Assembly (NCBI GenBank): GCA_021234155.1
Contig: JAJEKV010000191.1
Coordinates: 279,806-343,805, forward strand
Direction of reading: 5' to 3'
Source of the DNA: Isoetes taiwanensis
Lineage: Eukaryota; Streptophyta; Lycopodiopsida; Isoetales; Isoetaceae
Length of the DNA: 64,000 nt
The notes beneath the pieces were generated by a model that was not told the origin of the DNA, did no database searches, and was given only the letters and a program-made list of their open reading frames with translations. The position numbers and the translations under genes were made by a program. The stretch's first letter is position 1; each line of letters begins with the position of its first letter. Shown one piece after another: positions 13,293 through 26,866 of the stretch.

Positions 13293-14483
13293 TTCAGTGA
13301 GTTATATGAATTGATATTTGAAAAGTTGACTAACATGTAACAATACAGTCACGACAAATAATTGTGATGACTTGATGATGTCAATGTCATTTGACATCTC
13401 AAAGATTATTTGTTAGCATTCCTGGTAAAAAGTACAAACAGGTTTTTTGTTTTGGAACCATTTGAAGTCTCAAAGTAGCATAAAGGTACGAAATATACAA
13501 GCTTAAATGCATTTGTATGTGTTTAGATTGTATCTTAATTTGGCAGTTCAAAAAATTGGGAGACTCTCATTGTGTTTGTGCATCACGCAAATCTAATTTA
13601 GCTGATATTTTTTTATTGGGCGTGTTTAATTTAGCTAATATTGTTGGTTATTTACACGTCCCTTACTTCAATGCGGTATGACAAAGAAAAAAGAACATGG
13701 TGGTACCAGTCGCGGTTGGTAAGATATATGATCTTTGTAGATGTGTGCGAGACAGAGGTAGCATATAGCATTAGATTTTGGTTGTGTGCTTGAATTGTAT
13801 CTTAATTTGGCCACTTCAAGAACGAGAGATTATCATTGTGTTCGTACATCTACAAATTTAATTTCATTGATGTTATTGGTTGGTTTATCGTTTCCCACAA
13901 CTTCAATGCTGCTTGAACATCTAAAGCTACTTGAACTCTCTATAACTGATTCAAAATGTGGAAGTGGATCATGTATGTGGGCAATAATTGCCGGGCATTA
14001 AGATCCGAATGAATATGCAATAATTCAAAAAGCATTGAATTAACACCGGTTGCTTATCTTGGTGATGCGGAGTTCTTTGGTTCATTGGTGCGAGGATTGT
14101 ATTTGTAGATTATTGTGAACCAATTGCTCAAGTTAAGCTGTGAGATCTGATATATTTGCATTGTACATGGGACCATCCAGCTTTTGCCAACTCTCAAGGC
14201 CTTCTCAAAGGGCTTTGCATGAATGCATGAAGAACTCCGGAAGGGCGTGTAAAAGCTCCTTTCATTTTTTTCAAACATTAATAGCAACCCGGTGCAATAA
14301 AAAGATAATGTTATCATGCAAAAAAAAAATGTCTTAGGCTTTCTTCACTTTTAATTAGCAAACATATCATTCATAGCCCTAGCTTTTATATTGTACTATG
14401 CCTTAGCTCTACGCAATGTGTACTTTTGTAGATATGAACAACATAAATTCAAATATGGAAACAACCTCAACAATTATTCCTAC

Positions 14484-14558
14484 ATGCTCCCAAGATGATC
14501 CAAGGGCCCGAAGTTTCTCTATGCTCCCAAGATGATCCAAGGGCCGGAAGTTTCTCTA
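14484..14558 (+). repeat. 37-bp tandem duplication near the Helitron C 3' end
   Basis: ATGCTCCCAAGATGATCCAA and the following bases occur twice in a row with period 37 bp and one difference (CCCGAAG versus CCGGAAG). Confidence 0.9.
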
Positions 14559-14767
14559 TGCAAACGCACAAGTTTTCAAACATTTACTGATTTTTTTTCA
14601 AATTATGCCCAAAGAACGCCGGGCACCATTAACTAGTCTTATATTATAATGTTAGGTGTAATGGACCGCACCCCAACCCGGACGGGTCCGAGGATTTGAT
14701 TGACCAATGGTGGAGATGATGTGTCGCGTGTCTTCAACTAAAATTTCATCTTGACTATGGCTTCAAT

Positions 14768-16563
14768 ATGAAAGGGAAAAAGGAAAAGGAAAAGGAAAAG
14801 GAAAAAAGGAAAAAAGGAAAGGGAAAAGGAAAAGGGAAAAGGGAAGGGGAAGGGAAAAGGAAAACGATGAAAGGGAAAAGGAAAAGGAAAAGGGGAAGGG
14901 GAAGGGAAAAGGAAAAACGATGAAAGGGAAAAAGGGAAAAGGAAAACGATGAAAGGGAAAAGGAAAAGGAAAAAGGGAAAAAAGGAAAAAAAAATAAGGG
15001 AAAGGGAAAAAAAGGAAAAGGGAAAAGGAAAAAAAGGAAAAGGGGAAAAGGGGGAAAGGGAAAAGGAAAAGGAAAAGGAAAAGGAAAAGGAAGGGACGGG
15101 AAAAGGAAAAATGATGAAAGGCAAAAAAAGGAAAAGGGAAACGGAAAAGGGGGGAAGGAAAAATGATGAAAAAAGGAAAAAAATGATGAAAGGGAAAAGG
15201 AAAAGGGAAAAAGGAAAAGGGGAAGGAAAAAGAAAAAACGATGAAAGGGAAAAAAGGAAAAGGGAAAAGGAAAAAGGAAAAGGGGAAGGGAAAAGGAAAA
15301 CGATGAAAAGGAAAAAAAAGGAAAAAGGAAGAAAAGGAAAAGGAAAAAGGGAAAATGAAAGGGAAAAAGGAAAAGGGAAAAGGAAAAAACCATGAAAGGG
15401 AAAAGGGAAAAGGAAAAGGAATAAAAGGAAAGAGGAAAAGGAAAGAGAAGGAGAAAAGGAAAATGGAAAGATAAAAAGAAAATAGAAAAGGAATAGAATA
15501 GGCGAGGGGGAAAGGGAACGGAAAAAAGAGCATGAGAAGGGGGAGAAGGAAAAAGGAGAAAAGGGTGAAAAAAGAAAAGGTTGCAAAGGGAAAAAGAAAA
15601 GTAAAAAGGAAAAGAGAGGGGAAAAGGGAAAAAAGAGAACTTGGGAAAAGGAACGAGAGAAAGAGAAAAATGAAAGGAAAAAAAAAAAGGGGAAAAGAGA
15701 AAGGGTCAAGAAAGAGAAAAGGAAAGCAAAAAGAGCATGAAAAAAGGAAGAGGGAAAGAATGGAAAAATGAGGAAAAAGGTGGGGGGAAAGTAGAATAGA
15801 CAAAGGATAGGGAGCAAGGAATAGGAAAAGAGGAAAAGAGGAAGGAGAAAAGGGCACGAGAAAAAAGGGAAGAGGGAAAGGGTGAGGAAATAGAAAAAAA
15901 GAAAGGGAAAAAGAGTATGGGAAAGGGAAAAGAAAAAAGAAACAAGAAAGGAGAAAGTGGAAAGGGGAAAAAGGGGAAGAGGATGGGAAAAGAAGGAAAA
16001 AGGGTACATAAAAAGATTGAGAAAAGGGAATGGAAAGAGGCATATGAAAAGCTAAAAGGAACGGAAAGGAAAATGTAAAGGTAGGGGAAAGAGAAAGGAA
16101 AGGGAAAAGGGAACATCGCAGCAAAAGGGGGTGGGGAAATGTATGAAAAGGGAATGGAAAGTTGAAAGGAAAAGGGAAGGAAAAGGAGAAGGAAAAAAAA
16201 AAAGAGCATGAGGAAAAGAGGAGAGAGAAATGGGAAAAGAGATGGGGAAAATGGCACGTGATCAAGAGGAAGAGGGTGGGGAAAAGGAAGAAAAGGGCAC
16301 ATGAAAAGGTAAGCAAAAAGAGACGAAAAAAAAATGCACGAGAAATGGAAAGAAAAAAAGGAAAAGGAAAAGGAAGAGGAAGGGGAAAAGGAAAGGGAAA
16401 GAGAGTAGTGGAAAAATGGGAAGAGCCGGGAAAGATAAAAAAAGAAAGGGAAAAAGCCGGGATAAAAAAAAAGAGAAAGAAAAAAAGGGGAAGGGGGAAG
16501 GGAAGGCAAAGGGAGGGAGAAGGGGTTAGAAAAAAAAAAGGGAGAATAAAAAAAGAAAGAAAT
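14768..16563 (+). repeat. Expanded polypurine tract in Helitron D
   Basis: About 1.8 kb of A/G on the Helitron sense strand. The first part is GGGAAAAGG blocks separated by repeated CGATGAAAGGGAAAA motifs. The second part has irregularly spaced GAGCATGAG, GGGCACGAG and GGGCACATG motifs every 50-150 bp. The opposite strand yields an apparent 517-codon F/L/S/P frame that is a composition artefact. Confidence 0.9.
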
Positions 16564-16581
16564 TAAAGGTTCCTAATTTAT

Positions 16582-16610
16582 GCCCAGCAAGGCTGGGTAC
16601 CATTACTTTT
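16582..16610 (+). other. Decayed internal Helitron terminus in D
   Basis: GCCCAGCAAGGCTGGGTACC followed by ATTACTTTT aligns with the family end GCCCAGCAACGCTGGGCACC + ATTACTAG, but CTAG has become CTTT. The same altered terminus occurs in Helitron E at about 62302-62335 on the minus strand, so the change predates both insertions. Confidence 0.8.
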
Positions 16611-17149
16611 GGTTATTAATGTTTGTAGACATGGGTGAAATCTGGTATTTGCCATCCAATGCCCCTCACCCAAATATTATAACGAATTCCTTGAAAAGAA
16701 GACATAGGTAGAATCGTTCCTTCAAATTTGCTATCAAATGGCCTTCATCAAAATAGTAAGAAAACCAAGTACAACGATGAGGTTGATATTTTAAGATGAT
16801 TTATTAACAATTTGTATTGTAGTGCTTTTTAGGTTTCATTGGTCCAAGATTTGAAGCATCTCTCAATCCCACTACCCGGTGAGACACAGAGCCATTGTGG
16901 TATGATATGTGCCACTTTTAGCATGTGGCAATGTGGAGACCTAACAATTGCTATGAACAAGCATCATCATGTTCTACTCAAAGCTCTCAGATAGATACCG
17001 ATGCAACACTATCTAACATGAAGGAGCTAGATGTCTTATAGACATTGTTATACCTTTGAAAAGTTTCCGTTATAATAAAAAATTAAATAGTTGGATTATT
17101 CCCGCAAGCTTTTCTTTTGCGACCAAAAACTTACAGGCTCCCAACATAT
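16611..17149 (+). other. Unique 3' segment of Helitron D
   Basis: About 540 bp between the decayed and the working termini, shared with Helitron E (minus strand, about 61760-62300). In E a 60-codon frame on the Helitron sense strand covers part of it (61915-62097) but resembles no family I know. Probably flanking DNA taken up when the first terminus failed. Confidence 0.6.
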
Positions 17150-17200
17150 GCCCAGCAACGCTGGGCACCATTACTAGTAACATAGGATACTAGTAACGGT

Positions 17201-17217
17201 GCCCAGCGTTGCTGGGT
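17201..17217 (-). other. Helitron 3' hairpin, unit 1
   Basis: GCCCAGC-GTT-GCTGGGT, a 7-bp stem with one G-T type mismatch, 7 bp inside CTAG (17190-17193). The matching hairpins are at 39249-39265 (unit 3) and 49760-49776 (unit 4). In units 2 and 5 the same position is scrambled (26000-26025 and 54515-54542). Confidence 0.9.
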
Positions 17218-17333
17218 ATAATTTGGGAACCTATACATATTGGGAACATATGCATTTGCATAGAGCAACTTCATAGTCGTTGGATCATTTTCTTGGGCAT
17301 AATTTGGGAACCTATAAATATTCGAAACTTGTG
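17214..17333 (+). repeat. 81-bp duplication of the 3'-end region
   Basis: GGGYATAATTTGGGAACCTA and TGCATTTGCA recur with a spacing of 81 bp (17214 and 17295). The same duplicated arrangement occurs at the start of units 2 to 5. The inner copy lacks CTAG and the hairpin. Confidence 0.8.
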
Positions 17334-20232
17334 CATTTGCAGCTAGCAGAGGCGCACTTTCCGATGGCATTAGGGGAGAATGCAAAGTGTTGCAGGTATT
17401 GTTGCTCTAGAGAAAGGTTAAAGTGCGGGGAGGCACGGTGAAGGCGCCCCCACCGGGTTGAAGGAGGGGACACAAGTTCGGCTTGTTCTTCAGAGCAGCC
17501 TAGGCATGCGGCCGGGCCTATGGCGTCCCTTGCTTTGCCTGATGGTCGAATTTTGGAGGATCCCGCTGATTTGCAGAGGTATGTGCATGCTCATTTCTCA
17601 GGGTTTTTTACGCAGCGCACTTCCTATGAGCAGGAGATGCAGGAGCTGGTTTTGGGGGCTGTTAAACCATCTATTCTGCCTCATCAGCGTGAGAGCTTGG
17701 GGCAGGAGCTCTCCAGAGAGGATTTAGCGGAGGCATGTATGTGCATGGCCAAGGATAAATGTCCTGGGCTGGATGGCATCCATGTGGAGTTCTTTCAGAC
17801 TTATTCGGATTGGGCTGGTGAGTCTGTGTACCAGGTGTATCTTGAGTTGCTGCAGTCTTCTCAACTAGATAGGATCTTGAATACCGCATGCATTTCTTTG
17901 ATTCCTAAGGTTAAGCAGCCTTCTACTATTAATGATTGGAGGCCTATATCCTTGTTGTCTTCTGTGAAAGCCCTGGCAGAGAAGTTGAAGCCGGTGTTGA
18001 CTTCTTCCATTAGCAAGGTGCAGTCTGGGTTTGTTCCTGGGAGAAACATTTTGACTAATGTTGCCGCAGCTTATGAGGGCCTTTATTGGGCCAGGAGAAC
18101 AGGTCAAGGCATTGCCTATCTTAAGTTTGAGTTTGCCAAAGCTTACGATAGTGTCCGTTGGGAGTTCTTGTCTGCCATGATGTTAGCGCGTTCAGGGCCC
18201 ACGCTTTACAGAGACAGCCATGAAGTCGCATAGGTCAAAGACAGGCTACGGTGGTGTGCCGTGGTGAACCCTCCGCCTTTTTCTCCTTAGGCGAGAGGGT
18301 GCATCAGGTCCTTTGGCACCATTTTTGTTTACGACAGGCGGAGGCAATCGCCTCGCTTGTTTTTGTTGCAGTGGAGGAGGGGGTGGTGGATGGGCTTCGG
18401 ATGTAGGATGGTAGTCAGCAGATTATTAACCAGTTCGCCAATGACACTTTCCTATTCCTGGTGGCAGAAGAGAGGAATTTGCGAAATGTGAAGGGTTTGC
18501 TGAATACTTTCTCCTTGGCCTCAGGCATTCTTCTGAATTGGGGTAAATGCTCCACATTATGGGACCAGCTAACTCCGCCTCCCCCTTGTTTGGCTCTATT
18601 CCCTTGGAAGGTGCTTCCAGGTAATGTGTGTACTAAGCTGTTGAGTATTCCCTTTGGAGGGGATGTTTCCATGGGGAGGGTGTGGGATGAGATTTTGCAT
18701 GGATTGCAGAAACACCTCAATTGGTGGAAGGGTAGCAAGTTGTCCATTGCAGGTAGGATACTCATGTGTATACAACATCTGCAATGTTAGCTCCTGAGGG
18801 TAAGATCCAGGCTTTGGATAAGATTGTTCAAATTTTGTGGGGGCGGGATGATGAAGGGGCGGTTGTTAAAGTGGCTTGGTGGAAGTGTATCCGCCCCCGG
18901 GAGGATGGGGGCTTGGCCATTCTGGATTTGGCACTGCATAGTAAGGTGTTGGTCTCCAAGTTTGTTTGGAGCGCTCTGCAGGATGGAGCATCTTCTCCTG
19001 GTGCGGCGCTGTTGTTGCAGTCTCTTCGCCATTATGTGGCGTTTGGGAAGCCGTCTGTGCATGTGGAGTTGCCCTGGGCACTGTTGTATGGTCTCCAACC
19101 TTTCCCACATGCATCCCCTTTTCTTACGGGGGTGTTGCGGGCTTGGGATCATGTGCGTGTGCTCTTCCAGCTAGATTATGCCTCAGTTTATCACCACTCT
19201 TCTTCTTTCTTGTGGGTTCCTCTCCCCTAGCCAAGACTTGCCCTTGGTCGCCATCGCGGCATGCTCTGGACGTTAGGCTCGCTGGAGGTGAGCCGTTATG
19301 CTCACCTTGGAGGATTGGTATTGGGGTGGTCAACTAGCTTCGTGGGAGTTCTTTTCGAGCTCGCCACTGAAGGGCGTTGACCGGGCTATTCGGGAACAAG
19401 TGACGGGGAGTATTCCGCTACACATACCTATAGTCCCTCAGGATGATGTGGTGGTGCAGGTTTGGAAGGTTCATCCGGATGTTGTGTCATCATGTTTTGT
19501 GCGGTCTTGTTACCGGGTGTTGGCTATTCATGACACCGCCCCCTTTAGGCAAGTGGTCTTTGTAGCCCGGTTCTCGATGGCGCCGGGTTTGGACGTGGAC
19601 ATGGAGCTCACTTCCCCACCTAAGGTTAGGTGCTTCGGAGGTGGTGCACCGCTTTATCGTGGTGAATGTCCTTGTGAGTTGGTTTAGGCCGGTGTGAGCC
19701 CTCTTTGCCCTTGTTGTGGCCTTTCATCGAGAGACCGTGGAGCATTGTCCGGTTTTATGCCCTCATTTGCGTGTGCGCCAGGGATTGGGTCAGGCCCCGC
19801 TTCGTGTGAGATTGACTAGCCGCCAGCTTGTTGCTTCATGTGTATCGTGGTGCTTGGCCGCTCTTGCGGCAGCAAGCCTTGCATCTGTGCGTGGCTTGGT
19901 TGGTGTGGTTGATTTGGAAGCGGCGGCGGTTGTCGATCTTTCAGGGGATTCAAAGAAGATGCCCTCCGATTCCTCGACTCAAGTACAAGCTATTTCAAAG
20001 CTTTCTGGTATTCCCAGGATTAGTAGAGCGGAAGTTTGCCATTTGGCGGGATTTCTTGGGTGTTGTAGATGGTGATGGTCGGTTTGTACAAAGAGAGTTG
20101 TTTTTTTTTGTGAGTTTGTTGTGGAGTGTGGAGGTATTTGCCTCTTTGGGGCGGTTCTCCTTCCTCCTCACTTGCTTTGTAACATTACCATTCTTTTAAT
20201 ATATTGATGACACAGTTCAAAAAAAAAAAAAT
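17334..20232 (+). pseudogene. LINE (L1 clade) copy, unit 1
   Basis: Carries the C-terminal part of an L1-type ORF2: a linker and reverse transcriptase (open 17520-18233), then disrupted frames to the cysteine/histidine zf-RVT-like region and an A-rich tail at about 20218-20232. Motifs seen: CPGLDGIPVEFF-like (here GIHVEFF), NDWRPISLL, SGFVPGRN, then FAKAYD preceded by E instead of the catalytic D, and FANDT instead of FADDT. The endonuclease half is absent (5' truncated). Frames break after 18233 and again by indels. It lies antisense to the Helitron unit that carries it. Confidence 0.85.
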
Positions 20233-22863
<2,631 letters not shown>

Positions 22864-22984
22864 CATCAACATGAATATAAACACACCATAAAAGTTGCAG
22901 CACAACTTTTTCCTTATTTACTTACTACCAAGCCTCAAATTTTATATGGGTCATGAGATCCGCAACTTTTGAAACTTTTATCAC

Positions 22985-24224
22985 TCTAAGAAAAGAGTGA
23001 ATCGCTTCTTTAATAGCCCGCCATGCGACTTTCTTCCTTCATTCCGAAATGACGGTGTCACGAGGCTTGTAACGGCGAACATTGAACTCGTTGCATTGCC
23101 AAAGCATCAAAGAGCAATACGATTCGAGAAGAGAAGCATCAAAACAATAATTCACCTCCAGTTATGCCATTGCGATCATCTTGAACAAACAAGACGCGGC
23201 TGCTGTCTGACCAAGCATCCAGTTTAATGCGATAAACCTGGTCGATGATAAACCTAAAGCTATTAGATTTGATCGCCCTTCAATGATGACTCTTCAATGA
23301 ACAAAGATAACTTACCTTGAAGTATGGGTGATCGATGTCTGGATAACGCAATATGCCAATATCAAGCATGGTCTTCTCATGGCGCTCATGCTTGGCGAAA
23401 AAGGTTTCAAAGCTATTGATTGTTGCACCACACCGAAGTCTGAGCAGTAATGCGGCCAAGGACATCGATATCAATTTGTGTGGCAGCCAAAATATCTGGG
23501 TCATCGACCAGTTTGACAAAACCAGAGTGAACCTGAAAAGAAAGGAAATTATACGATTAGAAATGAATTAACTTTTATTGTTCTCTTCGAGGCCAAATGT
23601 CCATATGGAATCCAGAGACAGAGACCAAATGGTCATACGGAACCCAATATATAAATACAAGAAATGGTCTCGAATGGAAAATGGAAACCAAATACATAAA
23701 TACACGAGAAGATACAAATCCTACATTGTGCAGGCCTTTAGTGGACATTCATGCTGCTTACCTCACGCACAACTTGCTCATCAGGTGATCCATCGAACTT
23801 GAAGTAGTTTATATTGTTCTTGACTAGCATATCTGATCTATGGATCCCGGCCATCCATGGGCTCGATCAATGGATTCTCGTGATCAAAGTGCTCACTATT
23901 TTCTCCCAATTCCGTTGTTGTTCACCGAATGCGAAAGCAATGATCTTTGTAGTTCCCGCTTATCATGACCTTGAGATTGTCATCTAGTGTTTTTATGCTT
24001 TCACCGTTGAGCTTTCCAAAGGAGGGCTTAAGAGCAATCGTGGAGATAATCTTTTGCCTCTTTATCCCTGACATTGATCTATCAAATACAAAGTACATAT
24101 CAGTGTTCAAGAAGATATACAAACATTCAAGCAAGCATTTGCTTACTTTAGAGAAGTCAAATGAATTCACAGTCTTAGCAATGTCTTTTTGATCGCCAAA
24201 GGCAGCAGCTATTAAAGATTGCAT
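22985..24224 (-). pseudogene. Captured five-exon gene of unknown function, unit 1 copy
   Basis: Five exon-like blocks lie on the minus (Helitron-sense) strand: 24147-24224 (26 codons from ATG), 23762-24078, 23316-23532, 23156-23237 and about 22985-23089. Donors are GTAAGC, GTAAGC, GTAAG and GTGAA, with AG acceptors except the last, where CAG has become CG. Recognisable peptides include NINYFKFDGSPDEQ, ILRYPDIDHPYFK and VLFVQDDRNGIT. I cannot name the family. Compared with unit 3, exons 2 and 3 have small indels, but exon 4 reads AWSDSSRVLFVQDD, apparently the better version. Could be a fragment of a larger gene. Confidence 0.6.
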
Positions 24225-24566
24225 GGTGATGATGATGAAGATCGCATACCGAAGTTGGGTTTAAATGGTGCTTCCTGTAGAACCTGCTGGCTTCCTAGAA
24301 TGATCTTTTCTTTCTTTAATCATCTCATTCACGTGAGGCACGTCAAAGTTTTTCTTGAATTTTTTTAGAGAAACTTAATTATATACAGAAGTTGGGTTTA
24401 AATAGGGCTTTTCGTTGAACCTTCTAGCTTCTCCTTAATCAAATCATTCACATGGGACATCTAGCATACACATAACATGGCAACTCAATGCTTTTATTGA
24501 CTTATTCTACATTATAACACGCAATACATTATAACACGCTTTTATTAAGTTATTCTACATTATAAC

Positions 24567-24713
24567 CGGGCGTGGTATTTATCAACCACCGTCATGTTTG
24601 AACCAAAAAAAATACACGAGGTTGTCAAAACCACATTGAGAGAAAAAATACACGGAGTTTTTTTAGGTTCACGCTGGTTCAAACATGACGGTGGTTGATA
24701 AATACCATGATTG
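24567..24713. mobile_element. MITE with ~32-bp TIRs and 9-bp target duplication, unit 1
   Basis: 147 bp. TGGTATTTATCAACCACCGT and the following bases form a terminal inverted repeat of about 32 bp. It is flanked by CATTATAAC at 24558-24566 and 24714-24722, which occurs once at the same place in units 0, 2 and 4. A 9-bp duplication is typical of Mutator-like elements. It carries no coding sequence. Confidence 0.85.
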
Positions 24714-25155
24714 CATTATAACACGCTTTTGAGAAGTATAGAAGGACATTGAATTCAATAGTCGTGTCACATCAAATTTGATATCCCCCCCACATCATTA
24801 GACTTTTATAAAAAAATCTCTTTTAATGTGTTTTGTTATGCGAAGCTTGCCAAAGTTATAGTAAACTAGATTCATTCTAGACATTGTCATTTTCATGGGT
24901 TTCAATGATGTATCTTCCTAATCAAAATATGTAGGATTTGGTAGTTTGAAAGGGCTAAAATATAGAATCCCCAAGGTAACTTTAAACTCGAGACAAAATG
25001 AACATGGAGCAATGTGCTACATTTTGACAAGTATAGCTTTTGGCTCAACCTGCTAGTGCATTGCTTTGCTAGAAGGACTTCTGATCCCTTACTCAAGTAA
25101 TTCACATTTACATGGAAAAGATTTATCTTTTCCCTACGTGGACGATAAAAATACC

Positions 25156-25192
25156 TTCCTTCCTTCTTTCCTTCCTTCCTTCCTTCCTTCCT
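25156..25192 (+). repeat. (TTCC)n microsatellite, unit 1
   Basis: Same locus as 9869-9906, with similar length. Confidence 0.85.
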
Positions 25193-25807
25193 ACATCTTG
25201 AGTCTTCTTAATATCTTCAAATTCATTTTATTTTAGAGACTTCTTCCTCGAGAAAACTTTAAGGACTTGCCAAATCTTTAGTAAAGTGGAATGTGTTGAG
25301 GAGTTTCTGTTATGGACATATTACATGCTTCAGACTAGCCTATATGCGCTTTTCTTTAATGGAGGTTTCGGATGGGGATCTCAAGACCGCAGTTGTAGGT
25401 AAACGACTGTCTCTCCTAGTACACCTTTTTCCCCAACTAGCATTGACGTTTCTACATCACATCCAATAATGCATGTCTTACACAAGTGTAGGATATGAAG
25501 TGCAAGAAAATGCTAGAAAAAATTTTAAGTGACCTACTAGGTTGGGAATGGTGTAGATAAAAGATAAATAGTTGACTAGACTTTTTAGCAAGCTAAATAC
25601 TATGGTGAAGACATTCTTGTGCTTTTCATAAAAAGCTTAGGTTGGGCTCTGAGACTTGTTTAGGTGAAGGACAAGTCTACAATGTTATTCCATGGAATCA
25701 TGGAAGGGAACTACAATGTATGCCTAGGTTCCTAAGGATCCCTTCCCCTTTTCCCGATCCCCCTTTCCCTATTGGACTGTCGAATTGAGTGAATCTTTGC
25801 CATCGAC

Positions 25808-25930
25808 CCTTTTTTTTCCTTTTTTCTTTTCCCCTTTTCCCTTTTTTTTTGCCTTTTCTATTATCTTTTTTGTTTTTCCTTCCATTTCGCCCTTTTTCCT
25901 TTTACATTTTCCCATTTCCCTTTCTTCGAA
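25808..25930 (-). repeat. Short polypurine tract near the unit 1 Helitron 5' end
   Basis: C/T-rich plus strand, purine on the Helitron-sense strand, about 60 bp inside the terminus at 25992. Confidence 0.85.
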
Positions 25931-26866
25931 GGGTGGAACACCATAATACATATTATTGCAAAGATATATCCATCATACATCATAACATAGGATACTAGAA
26001 CTTGGTGCCACACGTTTGTCGGGTATAATTTGGGAACCTATACATATTGGGAACTTATGCATTTGCATAGAGCAACTTCATACTCGTTGGATCATTTTCT
26101 TGGGCATAATTTGGGAACCTATAAATATTCGAAACTTGTGCATTTGCAGCCAGCAGAGGCGCAGCCTTCTGATGGCATTAGGGAGAATGCAGTGTTGCAG
26201 CGTATTGTTGCTCTGGAGCAGGTTAAAGTGCAGGAGGCACGTGTGAAGGCGGCCCTTATCTGGTTGAAGGAGGGGGACACAAGTTCGTCGGTGTTCTTCA
26301 GAGCAGCTAGGCAGCGGCGATATGCAGCGTCTATGGCGTCCCTTGCTTTGCCTGATGGTCGGATTTTGGAGGATCCCGCTGATTTGTAGAGGTATGTGCA
26401 TGCTCATTTCTCAGGGTTTTTTACGCAGCGCACTTCCTATGAGCAGGAGATGCAGGAGCTGGTTTTGGGGGCTGTTAAACCATCTATTCTGCCTCATCAG
26501 CGTGAGAGCTTGGGGCAGGAGCTCTCCAGAGAGGATTTAGCGGAGGCATGTATGTGCATGGCCAAGGATAAATGTCCTGGGCTGGATGGCATCCCTGTGG
26601 AGTTCTTTCAGACTTATTGGGAATGGGCCGGGTGAGTCCGCGGTACCGTGTGTATCTTGAGTTGCTGCAGTCTTCTCAACTAGATAGGATCTTGAATACC
26701 GCATGCATTTCTTTGATTCCTAAGGTTAAGCAGCCTTCTACTATTAATGATTGGAGGCCTATATCCTTGTTGTCTTCTGTGAAAGCCCTGGCAGAGAAGT
26801 TGAAGCCGGTGTTGACTTCTTCCATTAGCAAGGTGCAGTCTGGGTTTGTTCCTGGGAGAAACATTT

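Larger units (their letters stand above)
10703..14636 (+). mobile_element. Non-autonomous Helitron C
   Basis: The 5' end TCTTATATTATAATGTTATT at 10703 follows host A10702. The 3' end is CTAG at 14633-14636, preceded by a damaged hairpin at 14607-14624 (GCCCAAAGAACGCCGGGC instead of GCCCAGCAACGCTGGGC). The empty site is seen in sister units as CATCATAACATAGG. No Rep or helicase. The interior resembles captured, decayed genic DNA with exon-sized open stretches (about 10900-11270, 12250-12480, 12890-13165), none of which I can name. Confidence 0.85.
14637..17177 (+). mobile_element. Non-autonomous Helitron D (polypurine type, two-part 3' end)
   Basis: Starts TCTTATATTATAATGTTAGG immediately after the CTAG of Helitron C and ends CTAG at 17174-17177 before host T17178. 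Hairpin 17150-17166 (GCCCAGCAACGCTGGGC) lies 7 bp before CTAG. Order: 5' end, polypurine tract, a decayed internal terminus at 16582-16610, then a 570-bp unique segment and the working terminus. Helitron E on the minus strand has the same order, so this composite has transposed as a unit. Confidence 0.9.
5328..17187 (-). mobile_element. Tandem-array unit 0 (partial), interrupted by Helitrons C and D
   Basis: The left part is missing, so the unit starts inside the LINE at about 5328. It runs through the AT-rich body to A10702, is interrupted by Helitrons C and D (10703-17177), and resumes at T17178 to end AACATAGGA at 17187. Read on the minus strand that end is the Helitron 5' terminus TCCTATGTTATG. 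Type B: it lacks the captured gene, long (TA)n and MITE of units 1 and 3. The uninterrupted join is present in unit borders at 25981, 39225 and 49735. Confidence 0.85.

Noticed and set aside
14738-16316. Long F/L/S/P-rich open frames (423 and 517 codons) on the minus strand, and similar ones at 2351-3994, 32748-34399 and 47267-48922
   Set aside because: They are produced by the polypurine/polypyrimidine composition, which has few stop codons on the pyrimidine strand. All frames are open at once and there is no domain structure.
18415-18784. Minus-strand frames across the LINE in all units
   Set aside because: Antisense shadows of the LINE coding sequence.
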